A program made the position numbers and the translations under genes. Below are positions 25,797 to 34,784 of a stretch of DNA of 64,000 nucleotides, piece by piece. The stretch lies in NCBI GenBank assembly GCA_049974865.1, contig JBNGCX010000015.1, positions 1 to 64,000 of the forward strand, read 5' to 3'. The notes beneath the pieces were generated by a model. It ran no database searches, was not told the DNA's origin, and saw nothing but the letters and a program-made list of their open reading frames with translations. Origin of the DNA: JAGSOU01 sp049974865. GTDB taxonomy: Bacteria > Pseudomonadota > Alphaproteobacteria > Rhodobacterales > Rhodobacteraceae. The number at the start of each line of letters is the position of its first letter. Position 1 is the stretch's first letter.

Positions 25797-26732
25797 TCAC
25801 TCAAAGGCGACCGGAACCTGTTTTTGCCGGTTCACGGTCAGGGTGAACACGTCGGGCCGGGCGTAATGGCCCGAGGCGTCGAACTTGCGGCGCGAGGCGG
25901 CGGCGGCGGCGACGTCGATCTCGGCCGTCAGCAGGCCCTTTTCCTTGTGCATCGGCCCCGCGACCACACCGCCGAAGGGCTTGTAGACCACCGCGTCGCC
26001 CGGGTTCACCCATTCCCCGGCATCCGGGAACAACTCATCGCGGAAGGGCAGGTCTTCGGGGATGTCAGACGCCTCCAGCGCGGTGGCGCAGCCGATCACC
26101 CAGCAGCCGCCCTCGCGCGCGATATGTTGCATGGTGGCCAGCCAGGTGTCGCCGCTGTCCCAGGTGGGCGCGACATAGACGTCGATGTCCTGCGCGTAGA
26201 GGGCGTAGCGCGCCAGCGGCATGTAGTTCTCCCAGCAGATCAGCGCGCCGACGCGGCCGATGGCGGTGTCCACCACGTTCAGCCCGCTGCCGTCGCCGAA
26301 ACCCCAGACCATCCGCTCGGGGTTGGTGGGCATCAGCTTGCGGTGCAGGTTCGCGATACGGCCGTCGGCGTCGATGATGGCGCAACTGTTGAACAGCGTG
26401 CTGCCGCTGACCGAGCCGTCGATCTCCTGGAAACCGACCACCAGCACCATCTCGTGCTCGCGCGCGGCCTCTTGCAGGGGCTCCAGGCCACCCTTGCCGA
26501 CATCCACGGAGTTGGCCTGCGACAGGCGGTAAAGCGCGTCCGTCGTGCCCATGCCCGCGCCCGGCTTCAGGCGCCAGACGAAGGTCGGGTAGCCGGGCAG
26601 CCAGGTCTCGGGAAAGACCGCCAGTCGGGCGCCCTGTCCGGCGGCCTCGGCGATCAGGGCGACCGCCCGCTCCATGGATTTCTCAAGGTCGAGATAGACG
26701 GGAGGCTGTTGAACGACGGCGATCCTGGTCAT
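25797..26732 (-). CDS. carbon-nitrogen hydrolase (nitrilase-like)
   Basis: A 311-residue cytosolic enzyme of the nitrilase superfamily with the full catalytic set: Glu42 in FPETW, Lys132 in HRKLMPTNPE and Cys166 in ICWENY. The CWENY and HRKLMPT wording points to the true nitrilase branch (nitrile to acid plus ammonia) rather than amidases. It is somewhat short for that branch. Stand-alone gene convergent with thiQ, 9 nt apart. Substrate unknown. Confidence 0.85.
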   Translation of the reverse strand: MTRIAVVQQPPVYLDLEKSMERAVALIAEAAGQGARLAVFPETWLPGYPTFVWRLKPGAGMGTTDALYRLSQANSVDVGKGGLEPLQEAAREHEMVLVVGFQEIDGSVSGSTLFNSCAIIDADGRIANLHRKLMPTNPERMVWGFGDGSGLNVVDTAIGRVGALICWENYMPLARYALYAQDIDVYVAPTWDSGDTWLATMQHIAREGGCWVIGCATALEASDIPEDLPFRDELFPDAGEWVNPGDAVVYKPFGGVVAGPMHKEKGLLTAEIDVAAAAASRRKFDASGHYARPDVFTLTVNRQKQVPVAFE

Positions 26733-26842
26733 CGGTTTCCCCTTTCGCACCGGCTGCCGAAAATGGGATCTTAGCACGGAACGGCCGGCGTCCGGTTCGT
26801 TTTCCGGGCGGCGCGGCGGGTTGCCGGGGGTGGCCGCCAACG

Positions 26843-26869
26843 AAAAACGCGCCCCGAAGGGCGCGTTTT
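26843..26869. terminator. bidirectional terminator after petC
   Basis: Perfect 11-bp stem AAAACGCGCCC (26844-26854) / GGGCGCGTTTT (26859-26869) with a CGAA loop and an extra A at the left end, so T-tracts follow in both directions. On the minus strand it closes the petABC operon. Confidence 0.85.
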
Positions 26870-26890
26870 CCATACCGAATCCGGTCCGGA

Positions 26891-27682
26891 TCAGTCTTTC
26901 TTGGCCGCGCCCTTGATCGGCTTCCACAGCTGCTTGTTGGTCAGATACAGCAGAACCGACAGCAGGGTGAGGAAGATCACGGCGGTGAAGCCGGCTTCCT
27001 TGCGGGCCATCATCTTGGGTTCGGCGGCCCACATCAGGAAGGCCGACACGTCCTCGGCCATGTGCTCCACGTCATTGGCGTGGCCGTCGGCATATTCCAC
27101 CAGCTCGTCCGACAGCGGCGGCGGCATGGCGATCCAGCCGCCCGGGAAGGCGGTGTTCTCGTAGTAGAGCTTGCCGGCCTCTTCCTTCTCCTCGCCGGTG
27201 TAACCGGCCAGGATCGAGACGATGTATTCCGGGCCGCCGATGCCGTTGAACAGCTGGCTGATGCCGGTGCCGTAGGGTCCGTGGAACCCCGCGCGCGCCT
27301 TGGCCATGAGGCTGAGATCCGGCGCGTTCGGGTCGTTCGAGTGCCCGAAGTGATCGGTCGCCTTGGCCGGGCGGTAGTCGTCCAGCTCGGGATCGAACAC
27401 CTCGTGCATGGCCGCGTAGGCGCGCACCTGATCCTCGGGCAGGGCGGGTCCGCCCTCGTCGCCCAGGGTGCGGTAGGGCACCTGCTTCAGCCCGTGGCAG
27501 GCCGCGCAGACCTCGGTGTAGACCTGCAGGCCGCGTTGCAGTTGCATCTCGTCATACTTGCCGAACGGGCCTTCGAAGGAGAACTGCACGTCGTGGATGT
27601 GGCTCTCGCCGCCCGCGGCCAGTGCCGTGCCGGCCGACAGGGTCAGCGCGGCGACGGTCGAAAGGGTGAGCTTCTTCAGCAT
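26891..27682 (-). CDS. petC: cytochrome c1 of the bc1 complex
   Basis: A 263-residue membrane-anchored cytochrome: signal peptide (LSTVAALTLSAGTALAA), heme motif CAACH near residue 60, a Met sixth-ligand region in the second half, and a C-terminal membrane helix (AVIFLTLLSVLLYLT) with a basic tail. It accepts electrons from the Rieske centre and reduces cytochrome c550/c2. Third gene of petABC, 17 nt after petB. Confidence 0.95.
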   Translation of the reverse strand: MLKKLTLSTVAALTLSAGTALAAGGESHIHDVQFSFEGPFGKYDEMQLQRGLQVYTEVCAACHGLKQVPYRTLGDEGGPALPEDQVRAYAAMHEVFDPELDDYRPAKATDHFGHSNDPNAPDLSLMAKARAGFHGPYGTGISQLFNGIGGPEYIVSILAGYTGEEKEEAGKLYYENTAFPGGWIAMPPPLSDELVEYADGHANDVEHMAEDVSAFLMWAAEPKMMARKEAGFTAVIFLTLLSVLLYLTNKQLWKPIKGAAKKD

Positions 27683-27699
27683 TGTCTCGTTCCTTTCTC

Positions 27700-29037
27700 T
27701 CACTCGGCGGGGGTCGGCTGTGCCGACGCGCCGTCTTTGCCATAATGGGCGTTGAAGTCTTCTTCGATGGTGTCCGGCGTCGCCTTCGGCTTCTCGATCA
27801 CGCCCAGCAGGGGCAGGACGATCAGGAAATAGGCGAACCAGTAGGCCGCACCGATCAGCGAGATGACCGCGTAGATGCCCTCGGCCGGCATCGCGCCCGC
27901 CCACATCAGCACCACGAAATCCACGACCAGCAGCGCGAACCACCACTTGAACATCGGCCGGTAGCGGCCCGAGCGCACCGACGAGGTGTCGAGCCAGGGC
28001 GCCAGCGCCATCACCGCGATGGCGCCGAACATGGCCAGCACGCCGAAGAACTTGGCGTCGATGATGCCGAAGGAGATGAAGTTGGCGATCTGCACCACCC
28101 AGACATCCGAGGTGAAGGCCCGCAGGATGGCGTAGAACGGCAGGAAGTACCATTCCGGCACGATATGGGCCGGGGTCGCCAGCGGGTTGGCCTCGATGTA
28201 GTTGTCGGGGTGCCCCAGGTAATTGGGCATGAAGCCCACGATGGCGAAGAACACCACCAGGATCACGGCCAGCGCGAAGAAGTCCTTGATCACGAAATAG
28301 GGCCAGAACGGCACCGTGTCCTTCTCGGCCTCGGCCTTGGAGCCGCGGCGAACCTCAACACCGGTGGGGTTGTTGTTGCCCGTGGTGTGGAAGGCCCAGA
28401 TGTGCACGGCGGTCAGCGCCGCGATCACGAAGGGCAGCAGGTAGTGCAGCGAGAAGAAGCGGTTCAGCGTGGCGTTGTCCACGGCCGGCCCGCCCAGCAG
28501 CCAGGTCTGGATGCTGTCGCCGACCAGGGGGATGGCACCGAACAGGCCGGTGATCACCGTGGCGCCCCAGAACGACATCTGGCCCCAGGGCAGGACGTAG
28601 CCCATGAAGGCGGTGCCCATCATGCACAGGTAGATCAGCATGCCGATGATCCAGGTGATCTCGCGCGGGGCCTTGTAGGAGCCGTAGTAGAGGCCGCGGA
28701 AAATGTGCAGGTAGACGGCGAAGAAGAACAGCGACGCGCCGTTGGCGTGCAGGTAGCGCAGCATGTGGCCGGCATTCACGTTGCGCATGATGTGCTCGAC
28801 CGAGGCGAAGGCTAGGTCGATCTGCGGCGTGTAGTGCATGGCCAGCACGATGCCGGTGACGATTTGCAGCCCCAGGCAGAAGGCCAGGACGATCCCCCAG
28901 ATCCACATCCAGTTCAGGTTCTTGGGGGTGGGGATCATGATCGTGTCATAGATCAGGCCGACGATCGGCAGGCGGCGGTGCAGCCATTTCTCGGCGCCGG
29001 ACGTCGGTTCGTAATGGTCGTGCGGAATTCCAGACAT
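27700..29037 (-). CDS. petB: cytochrome b of the bc1 complex
   Basis: A 445-residue integral membrane subunit with eight helices and two b hemes. Seen: the GIVLAFCLGLQIVTGIVLAM helix, SLFFFAVYLHIFRGLYYGSY with heme histidines, PWGQMSFWGATVIT and the Qo-site PEWYF motif near residue 295. Oxidises ubiquinol. Operon petABC; ATG at 29037. Confidence 0.96.
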   Translation of the reverse strand: MSGIPHDHYEPTSGAEKWLHRRLPIVGLIYDTIMIPTPKNLNWMWIWGIVLAFCLGLQIVTGIVLAMHYTPQIDLAFASVEHIMRNVNAGHMLRYLHANGASLFFFAVYLHIFRGLYYGSYKAPREITWIIGMLIYLCMMGTAFMGYVLPWGQMSFWGATVITGLFGAIPLVGDSIQTWLLGGPAVDNATLNRFFSLHYLLPFVIAALTAVHIWAFHTTGNNNPTGVEVRRGSKAEAEKDTVPFWPYFVIKDFFALAVILVVFFAIVGFMPNYLGHPDNYIEANPLATPAHIVPEWYFLPFYAILRAFTSDVWVVQIANFISFGIIDAKFFGVLAMFGAIAVMALAPWLDTSSVRSGRYRPMFKWWFALLVVDFVVLMWAGAMPAEGIYAVISLIGAAYWFAYFLIVLPLLGVIEKPKATPDTIEEDFNAHYGKDGASAQPTPAE

Positions 29038-29048
29038 CGGCTTCTCCC

Positions 29049-29609
29049 TTAACCGAGCTTGATCGTCGTGTCGTCGACGAATTCGGCGACCGGAACATGC
29101 AGGTTCTCGGGCGCCGGGCCTTTGCGGATGCGGCCCGCCGTGTCGTAATGCGAGCCGTGGCAGGGGCAGAACCAACCGCCGAAATCACCCGAGGCATTGC
29201 CGATCGGCACGCAGCCCAGATGGGTGCACACGCCGATCATCACCAGCCACTCGCCGGCGTCGTCCAGCGTGCGGTTCTGGTCCGAGGCGTCGGTCCCCGG
29301 CTTGTTGGCGTTTTCGGAGGTCTTGTCTTCCAGGTCGTCGATGTTGACGGCCCGGGCGGCCTCGATCTCTTCGGCGGTGCGGCGGCGGATGAAGACGGGC
29401 TTGCCCAGCCATTTCACGGTCAGCTGGGTGCCGACCTCGACCCCGGACACGTCAACCCGGATCGAGCTGAGCGCCTGAACGTCTGCCGACGGGTTCATCT
29501 GGTCAACCAGCGGCCAGATCGCCGCGCCGGCGGTCACGGCGCCCGCGCCTGCGGTGGCATAGTAGAGGAAATCCCGGCGGGTACCTTCGTGCTCTTCTGC
29601 GTGGGACAC
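29049..29609 (-). CDS. petA: Rieske iron-sulfur subunit of the bc1 complex
   Basis: A 186-residue protein exported by a twin-arginine-type N-terminus (GTRRDFLYYATAGAGAVTAG), which also serves as membrane anchor. The 2Fe-2S ligands lie in CTHLGC and CPCHGSHYD in the last third. The start is a GTG at 29609 with an AAGGGAG site; the in-frame ATG at 29666 adds a segment with no family likeness. First gene of the pet operon; its upstream region (29610-29887) shows no clear promoter by eye. Confidence 0.94.
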   Translation of the reverse strand: MSHAEEHEGTRRDFLYYATAGAGAVTAGAAIWPLVDQMNPSADVQALSSIRVDVSGVEVGTQLTVKWLGKPVFIRRRTAEEIEAARAVNIDDLEDKTSENANKPGTDASDQNRTLDDAGEWLVMIGVCTHLGCVPIGNASGDFGGWFCPCHGSHYDTAGRIRKGPAPENLHVPVAEFVDDTTIKLG

Positions 29610-29887
29610 GAGAATTCTCCCTTGCTCGGCCGGCGGTTCCGGCCTGAAACGAAATTGCGGCCACACGACGCAGCCTCACGCGCGGTTGTTTAGCGGCGAA
29701 CAGGTGCAGCGTCCAGAAGTCATTGCACGGCACCGGGAAGTGATGCCTGAATGCAATGGCATACAGCCCGGCCGTGACGATTTGGACGCCACTTGGCGGT
29801 TGCAGCCGGCGGCGCGCTTTGCAAGCATGTAGCGCAACGTGCCGGCGGGTCCGCAGCCCGCGGCAATTCGTCAATCCGGAGCCTCCC

Positions 29888-30535
29888 ATGAAACATCTCC
29901 TGAGCGTTCTTACCCTCGTCCTCCTGTCGGCGCTGCCGGCCGCGGCGGAGGTCGAATTGAGCTTCTACACCGGCACCCAGTCCGCGCCGCACAGTGACGT
30001 GACGGGCAACGCCCCGGGCGTGGGCGCGTTCGATTTCAACGCCGGCTGGGAGGGCAAGCCCTTCGACATGCCGCCCTACTGGGGGGCGCGGGCGACGTGG
30101 TGGCGGACCCAGAACTTGGGCTACGCCTTCGAGGTCAACCACGCCAAGGTCTATGCCGACAAGAAGACGCTGACGACCAACGGCTTCAACCGGCTGGAAT
30201 TCACCGACGGCCACAACCTGGTGACGTTCAACGTGTTCTACCGCTGGCCCGACGCGGCCAGCCGGGTGACGCCCTACGTGGGCGCTGGCGTGGGCCTCGC
30301 CATCCCGCATGTCGACGTGCTGGTCGCGGGCAACAAGACCTATGGCTACCAGGTCACCGGCCCGGCGGTGCAGCTCGTGCTGGGCGCGAGCTATGCGCTG
30401 AACGATACCTGGTCCGTCTTCGGCGAATACAAGGGCACCTATTCCAGCAACGAGGCGGATCTGAAGGGCGGCGGCAAGCTGAAGACCGACCTGATCACCA
30501 ACGCGCTGAACATCGGCCTGTCCTACAAGTTCTGA
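29888..30535 (+). CDS. outer-membrane beta-barrel protein (possible lipid A oxidase)
   Basis: A 215-residue exported protein: signal peptide (LTLVLLSALPAAAE), then amphipathic beta strands ending in an aromatic residue (LSYKF), typical of an eight-strand outer-membrane barrel. Segments such as FNVFYRWP, TPYVGAGVGLAIPHV and SVFGEYKGTYSS recall proteins labelled lipid A oxidase (LpxQ-like) in alphaproteobacteria; that assignment is from memory and tentative. Single gene, convergent with the GST gene 4 nt away. Confidence 0.72.
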   Translation: MKHLLSVLTLVLLSALPAAAEVELSFYTGTQSAPHSDVTGNAPGVGAFDFNAGWEGKPFDMPPYWGARATWWRTQNLGYAFEVNHAKVYADKKTLTTNGFNRLEFTDGHNLVTFNVFYRWPDAASRVTPYVGAGVGLAIPHVDVLVAGNKTYGYQVTGPAVQLVLGASYALNDTWSVFGEYKGTYSSNEADLKGGGKLKTDLITNALNIGLSYKF

Positions 30536-30539
30536 GGGC

Positions 30540-31148
30540 TCAGGCCTCTGGCTGGGTGGCCTGCATCGCGGGCCGCCCGGCGAAGCCCGCCTGCCACGCG
30601 GCCAGCGCCTCACGTCCCTTCCGCCAATCCCGTTCGCTGTGGCGGAAATCCAGGTATTCCAGCGCGCAGCCCACCGCGATCTGCCCCATGTCCAGCGGCC
30701 CCGAGAGATGGCTCATCCAGCGGCTCTCCAGCGCGTCGAGCGCGCGGGTGATCTTTTCCCACTGGCTCTCGACCCATTCATCGGAGCGCTTCTCCTCGGG
30801 GCGGCAGCGGGTCTCATAGACCATCAGCACGGCGGCATCCATGATGCCGTCCGCGGTGGCCTCCAATGTCAGGGTTTCCCACAGGTGGCCCTTGGGATAG
30901 AGCCGCCCGCCCGCGCGGTCGTCAAAGAAGCGGCAGATCACCCGGCTGTCATAGATCGCCGGGCCGCTGTCACGCAGCAGCGTGGGGATCTTGCCCAGCG
31001 GGTTCTGCGCGACGGGCATCTGCTCGGACGCGGTGGGGCTGCCCACGGCGGGCACGATGGTGACGTCGTCCTGCTGGTCGGTCTCGATCAGGGTGACCAT
31101 GACCTTGCGGACGAAGGGCGAGGCGGGGTTGTGAAACAGCCTCATCAT
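30540..31148 (-). CDS. glutathione S-transferase family protein
   Basis: A 202-residue GST: N-terminal domain with RLFHNPASPFVRKVMVTL, the cis-proline in LGKIPTL near residue 54 and YDSRVICRF near 66, then the helical domain. Start ATG at 31148 overlaps the stop of the upstream 94-residue gene as ATGA, so the two are coupled; an ATG one codon later is also possible. Substrate unknown. Confidence 0.85.
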   Translation of the reverse strand: MMRLFHNPASPFVRKVMVTLIETDQQDDVTIVPAVGSPTASEQMPVAQNPLGKIPTLLRDSGPAIYDSRVICRFFDDRAGGRLYPKGHLWETLTLEATADGIMDAAVLMVYETRCRPEEKRSDEWVESQWEKITRALDALESRWMSHLSGPLDMGQIAVGCALEYLDFRHSERDWRKGREALAAWQAGFAGRPAMQATQPEA

Positions 31149-31429
31149 ACGCGGCGCACCCGGACGCGGCCCAGCGCGCTGGCGTCGATCTCCAGCCCCG
31201 GGCCGGCCTCGCCTACCCGCAGGACGCGGCGGAACCGGGCGGTGGTGTTGGCCTGTCCCGGCTCGCGGCGCAGGGTCACGCCCTCGTCAAGCCGGTCATG
31301 GGCATCCTCGGCCTGCTGGCAGCGGCGGCCGGGATCGACCTGGCGCGCCAGCGCATAGCCCGCCAGGGCCACCGCGCCATAGCGCAGCGCCAGCGAGGCA
31401 ATCGGGGCAAGGGCAACGGGCAGGGGCAT
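31145..31429 (-). CDS. small hypothetical protein with N-terminal membrane segment
   Basis: A 94-residue protein with a hydrophobic stretch at about residues 2-28 (VALAPIASLALRYGAVALAG) and a polar, arginine-rich remainder. No known domain. Evidence that it is real: ATGA overlap with the GST downstream and a GGAGG-type site upstream. Function unknown. Confidence 0.6.
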   Translation of the reverse strand: MPLPVALAPIASLALRYGAVALAGYALARQVDPGRRCQQAEDAHDRLDEGVTLRREPGQANTTARFRRVLRVGEAGPGLEIDASALGRVRVRRV

Positions 31430-31484
31430 GGCAAACCTCCGTTCTTTTCCGGGGAGGATAGGCAGGCGGCGGGCGGCTGTCCAC

Positions 31485-32102
31485 TCAGCTTTCGCCGAGC
31501 CCCTTCATCAGGGCGGCCAGCAGCCGGGCCTCCGGGTCCAGGCCGTGGGTCTCCAGATGGCGGGCGGCCGATAGGCGGGCGGTGTCCGGCTTGTTCTGGG
31601 CCAGTTTCCATGTGCCGTCGACGGTTTCCACATGCATCCGCACGGGCACGATGGCGCGCATCATCCGCTCGACCAGGTCATCCGGCATCTTGTTCAGCGT
31701 CCAGGGCCGTTTGGGCAGGAGGCGCTCCTCGAACTGCGCCGATTGACGCTCCAGCAGGGCGCGCAGGTCGGCGGCGGGACGGGCCTCCAGCCGGCCGCGC
31801 AGATGCACGGCGACGTAATTCCAGGTCGGCACCTGGTCGCGCATCTCGTACCAGTCGGGCGAGATGTAGCCGTCGGGCCCGGTGACGGCCATCACCGCCT
31901 GCGCCGGCAGGGCGCGGGAGAGGGGCGTGGAGCGCACGAGGTGCGTCTCCAGAACCGTGCCGTCCCCGGACAGCAGGAAGGGCACATGCGACACCAGCGG
32001 TCCGTCGGCGCCGTTGACGCTGAGCGTGCCGAAGGCGCGCTCGCGGGCGAAGGCGATATTGCGCTCGCGCGGCTCGGCCCGGAAGGCGGGGTTCGGGTGC
32101 AT
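31485..32102 (-). CDS. FMN-binding PaiB-like regulator
   Basis: A 205-residue protein of the PaiB family (FMN-binding split barrel; in Bacillus a negative regulator of sporulation and protease genes). It starts with the family's MHPNPAF and has the FLLSGDGTVLETHLVRSTPL and PTWNYVAVHLRG segments. In proteobacteria the true function is uncertain. Adjacent to mtaB with a 1-nt gap. Confidence 0.85.
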   Translation of the reverse strand: MHPNPAFRAEPRERNIAFARERAFGTLSVNGADGPLVSHVPFLLSGDGTVLETHLVRSTPLSRALPAQAVMAVTGPDGYISPDWYEMRDQVPTWNYVAVHLRGRLEARPAADLRALLERQSAQFEERLLPKRPWTLNKMPDDLVERMMRAIVPVRMHVETVDGTWKLAQNKPDTARLSAARHLETHGLDPEARLLAALMKGLGES

Positions 32103-32103
32103 C

Positions 32104-33360
32104 TCAGGCCGCCGTCAACTGGCCACAGGCATGGCCGGTTATGGTGGCGGTCACGATCTGTCCCTCGGCCTGGTCGGCGGCGAAGACGACCTCGGTGAAT
32201 TGCTCGGTCCGGCCCATGCGCGGGTTCTCCATCAGCACCTTGCGGGTCGCCCCGTGCTGGGCGCGCAGGTGTTTCTCCACCTGCGCCTCGCCGGCCGCGC
32301 GCAGCCGCGCCGCACGTTCCTTGATCGCGGCGCCATGCACCTGCGGCATGCGCGCGGCGGGGGTGCCGGGGCGGGGCGAGTAGGGGAAGACATGCAGCCA
32401 GGTCAGGCCGCAGTCCTCGACCAGCCTCAGCGAGTTCTCGAACATCGCCTCGGTCTCGGTGGGGAAACCGGCGATGATGTCGGCGCCGTAGGTCATGTCG
32501 GGGCGCAGCCGGCGCGCCTCTTCGCAGAAGCGGATGGCGTCGTCGCGCAGATGGCGGCGCTTCATCCGCTTCAGGATCATGTCGTCGCCGGCCTGCAAAC
32601 TGAGGTGCAGATGCGGCATCAGGCGCGGCTCGGTGGCGATCGCCTGCATCAGGGCCTCGTCCGCCTCGATCGAATCGATGGAACTGATGCGCAGCCGCGG
32701 CAGGTCGGGCACCAGCTTCAGGATGCGCATCACCAGGTCGCCCAGCCGCGGCTCGGCCGGCAGGTCGGCGCCCCAGGAGGTGAGGTCGACGCCGGTCAGC
32801 ACCACCTCGTTATAGCCGCGGTCCACCAGCCGCTTGATCTGGTCGACCACCACGCCCGCGGGCACGCTGCGCGAATTGCCCCGGCCATAGGGGATGATGC
32901 AGAAGGTGCAGCGGTGGTCGCAGCCGTTCTGCACCTGGACATAGGCGCGGCTGCGCGTGCCGAACCCGTCGATCAGGTGGCCGGCGGTCTCGGTCACCGA
33001 CATGATGTCGTCGACCTGCACCTTTTCGGTCTGGCCGATGAAATCGGGGCCGAGGCCCGCCCAGGTCTCGGGCTGCATCTTTTCGCTGTTGCCGATCACC
33101 AGGTCGACCTCCGCCATGGCGGAGAAGGTCTCAGGCTCGGTCTGCGCGGCGCAGCCGGTGACGATCAGCTTGGCCTGCGGATTGTCGCGCCGCAGCTTGC
33201 GTATCTCCTGCCGGGCTTTGCGCACGGCCTCGGCGGTCACGGCGCAGGTGTTCACCACCACGGCATTCTCCACGCCGTGTTCGCGGGCCAGTTCCTTCAT
33301 CGCCTCGGTCTCGTAGGCGTTCAGGCGGCAGCCCAAGGTGGTGAACCTGGGCGCGCTCAC
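32104..33360 (-). CDS. mtaB: tRNA t6A37 methylthiotransferase
   Basis: A 418-residue radical-SAM enzyme that adds methylthio to t6A37 in tRNA. N-terminal MTTase domain (TLGCRLNAYETE, NTCAVT, VTGCAAQ cysteines), the radical-SAM cluster CDHRCTFC near residue 148 and a C-terminal TRAM domain. GTG start at 33360, overlapping the dapF stop by GTGA. Confidence 0.93.
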   Translation of the reverse strand: MSAPRFTTLGCRLNAYETEAMKELAREHGVENAVVVNTCAVTAEAVRKARQEIRKLRRDNPQAKLIVTGCAAQTEPETFSAMAEVDLVIGNSEKMQPETWAGLGPDFIGQTEKVQVDDIMSVTETAGHLIDGFGTRSRAYVQVQNGCDHRCTFCIIPYGRGNSRSVPAGVVVDQIKRLVDRGYNEVVLTGVDLTSWGADLPAEPRLGDLVMRILKLVPDLPRLRISSIDSIEADEALMQAIATEPRLMPHLHLSLQAGDDMILKRMKRRHLRDDAIRFCEEARRLRPDMTYGADIIAGFPTETEAMFENSLRLVEDCGLTWLHVFPYSPRPGTPAARMPQVHGAAIKERAARLRAAGEAQVEKHLRAQHGATRKVLMENPRMGRTEQFTEVVFAADQAEGQIVTATITGHACGQLTAA

Positions 33361-34196
33361 TGGGCCGCCTCCAGGAACTGGTCGGTAAACTGCCCCGAAA
33401 AGACGTGCATGGTCGCGCCTGTCATCCACACGCCGTCTTCCCGCCAGTCGATCTCCAGCGTGCCGCCGTCAAGCTCGATGGTCACGCGCCGCCCGGTCAG
33501 GCCCCGGCGCGCCGCGGCCACCGCGGTGGCGCAAGAGGACGAGCCCGAGGCCAGCGTCACGCCCACGCCCCGCTCCCACACCCGCATGCGCAGGCGGTCG
33601 GGGCCGATGAGGCTGGCCACCTGCACATTGGTGCGCTCGGGGAAAAGCGGGTGATGCTCATGCTCGGGGCCGAAGCTGTCCAGGTCCACCGCCTCGGCAT
33701 CCTCAACGAAGAAGGTGCAATGCGGGTTGCCGATGCCGGTGGCGGTGGGGGCGCCGGGAATCGGCAGTTCCAGCGTGTCCATCTCGCGGGCCAGCGGGAT
33801 CTCCTGCCAGTCGAGCAGGGGCGCGCCCATGTTCACCCGGGTCAGCCCGCCGCCGGCATCCTCGCAGGTCAGCCGCCCACGCTCGGTCACCAGGGTCAGC
33901 GCGGCCTTGCCGGCCTCATCCATCAGGTGGCGGGCGACGCAGCGCGTGGCGTTTCCGCAGGCCGCCGAGAGCGAGCCATCGGCATTGTAGAAGGTCAGCC
34001 GCGCATCCGCATCCTCGGCCGATTCGATCACCGCCAGCTGGTCGAATCCCACGCCCTTGTGCCGATCGGCGATGGCTGTGATCAGCGCAGCCGGCAGCGA
34101 CGCGGGCGTACCGCGCTGGTCGATGATCACGAAATCGTTGCCAAGCCCGTGCATCTTCATGAAGGGCAGGCCAGAAGGGGGGGCGCTGTTCTGCAT
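33357..34196 (-). CDS. dapF: diaminopimelate epimerase
   Basis: A 279-residue PLP-independent epimerase converting LL- to meso-diaminopimelate for lysine and peptidoglycan. The opening KMHGLGNDFVIID, the first catalytic Cys in CGNATRCVARH (first C) and the second in GSSSCATAVAA are all present. Coupled to mtaB by GTGA. Confidence 0.94.
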   Translation of the reverse strand: MQNSAPPSGLPFMKMHGLGNDFVIIDQRGTPASLPAALITAIADRHKGVGFDQLAVIESAEDADARLTFYNADGSLSAACGNATRCVARHLMDEAGKAALTLVTERGRLTCEDAGGGLTRVNMGAPLLDWQEIPLAREMDTLELPIPGAPTATGIGNPHCTFFVEDAEAVDLDSFGPEHEHHPLFPERTNVQVASLIGPDRLRMRVWERGVGVTLASGSSSCATAVAAARRGLTGRRVTIELDGGTLEIDWREDGVWMTGATMHVFSGQFTDQFLEAAQ

Positions 34197-34262
34197 GGGC
34201 GGGCATATAACCCGCGTCAGGGGGCAAATAAAGAGAAGGGTGAAAAAAGCGCGAAAATGTCC

Positions 34263-34291
34263 TTGACCCCCCCGCGGGGTTTTTCTAAGTA
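34263..34291 (+). promoter_or_regulatory. putative tRNA-Lys promoter
   Basis: TTGACC (34263-34268), 17-nt spacer and TAAGTA (34286-34291), with an A-rich stretch upstream (34225-34258), placed so transcription would begin a few bases before the tRNA. The spacer holds a CCCCGCGGGG palindrome. Confidence 0.45.
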
Positions 34292-34304
34292 GCGGGCCTC
34301 AAGT

Positions 34305-34380
34305 GGGCCGTTAGCTCAGTTGGTAGAGCAACTGACTTTTAATCAGTGGGTCGCAGGTTCGAATCCTGCACGGCTCACCA
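34305..34380 (+). tRNA. tRNA-Lys (TTT anticodon)
   Basis: A 76-nt cloverleaf with encoded CCA. Acceptor GGGCCGT pairs with ACGGCTC (one G-T); D arm GCTC/GAGC; anticodon stem CTGAC/ATCAG around TTT (CTTTTAA loop); T arm GCAGG-TTCGAAT-CCTGC. No attachment-site duplicate of its 3' end was seen nearby. Confidence 0.97.
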
Positions 34381-34784
34381 CTTGATCCCAAAAAACGACA
34401 CTGATTCCGCGGGATAGGCAGTTGACTCGCGGACTCAGGCGCGCTGGAGAAGCGTCATGCGGGGGCCACCGGTCCCGATGCCGGGCAGGTTGCGGAGAGC
34501 CCGGCGCGACCGGCATTCCCGAGGCCGCCCGGCGGTTGCCCCGGGCCGGGAAAGGAATCACGGCACCCGGAGAGCGATGCCTCCCGGTCCCATCTGACCC
34601 TTGACGAATGTCGTTTCGCTGCGTAAGCGGAATGCAGGCTCCAGGCGCCTGCCGCTCGCGGACGTTCATGTCTCGGTGAAGTTCTGGTTCTGACGATCTC
34701 TCTCTCACCCTCGATGCATTTCGTGCGGTGGGCAATGCGAGCCCCCATCCCGTGACGTGGAATGCGTGAGCGTAGGAGAGCGCG
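34381..34784 (+). other. 404-base stretch without a gene between tRNA-Lys and MATE
   Basis: No convincing reading frame on either strand. By eye there is a promoter-like TTGACG (34601) with TAAGCG 17 nt on (34624), followed by a hairpin GCAGGC (34634-34639) / GCCTGC (34647-34652) in what would be the leader of the MATE gene. A regulatory leader is possible but unproven. Confidence 0.35.

Noticed and set aside
29610..29887. Promoter and oxygen-regulator (FNR-type) sites upstream of petA
   Set aside because: No TTGAT-N4-ATCAA and no convincing -35/-10 pair seen by eye.
34267..34284. CCCCGCGGGG followed by T's as a terminator before tRNA-Lys
   Set aside because: No plus-strand gene ends here; the palindrome lies in the spacer of a better-fitting tRNA promoter.
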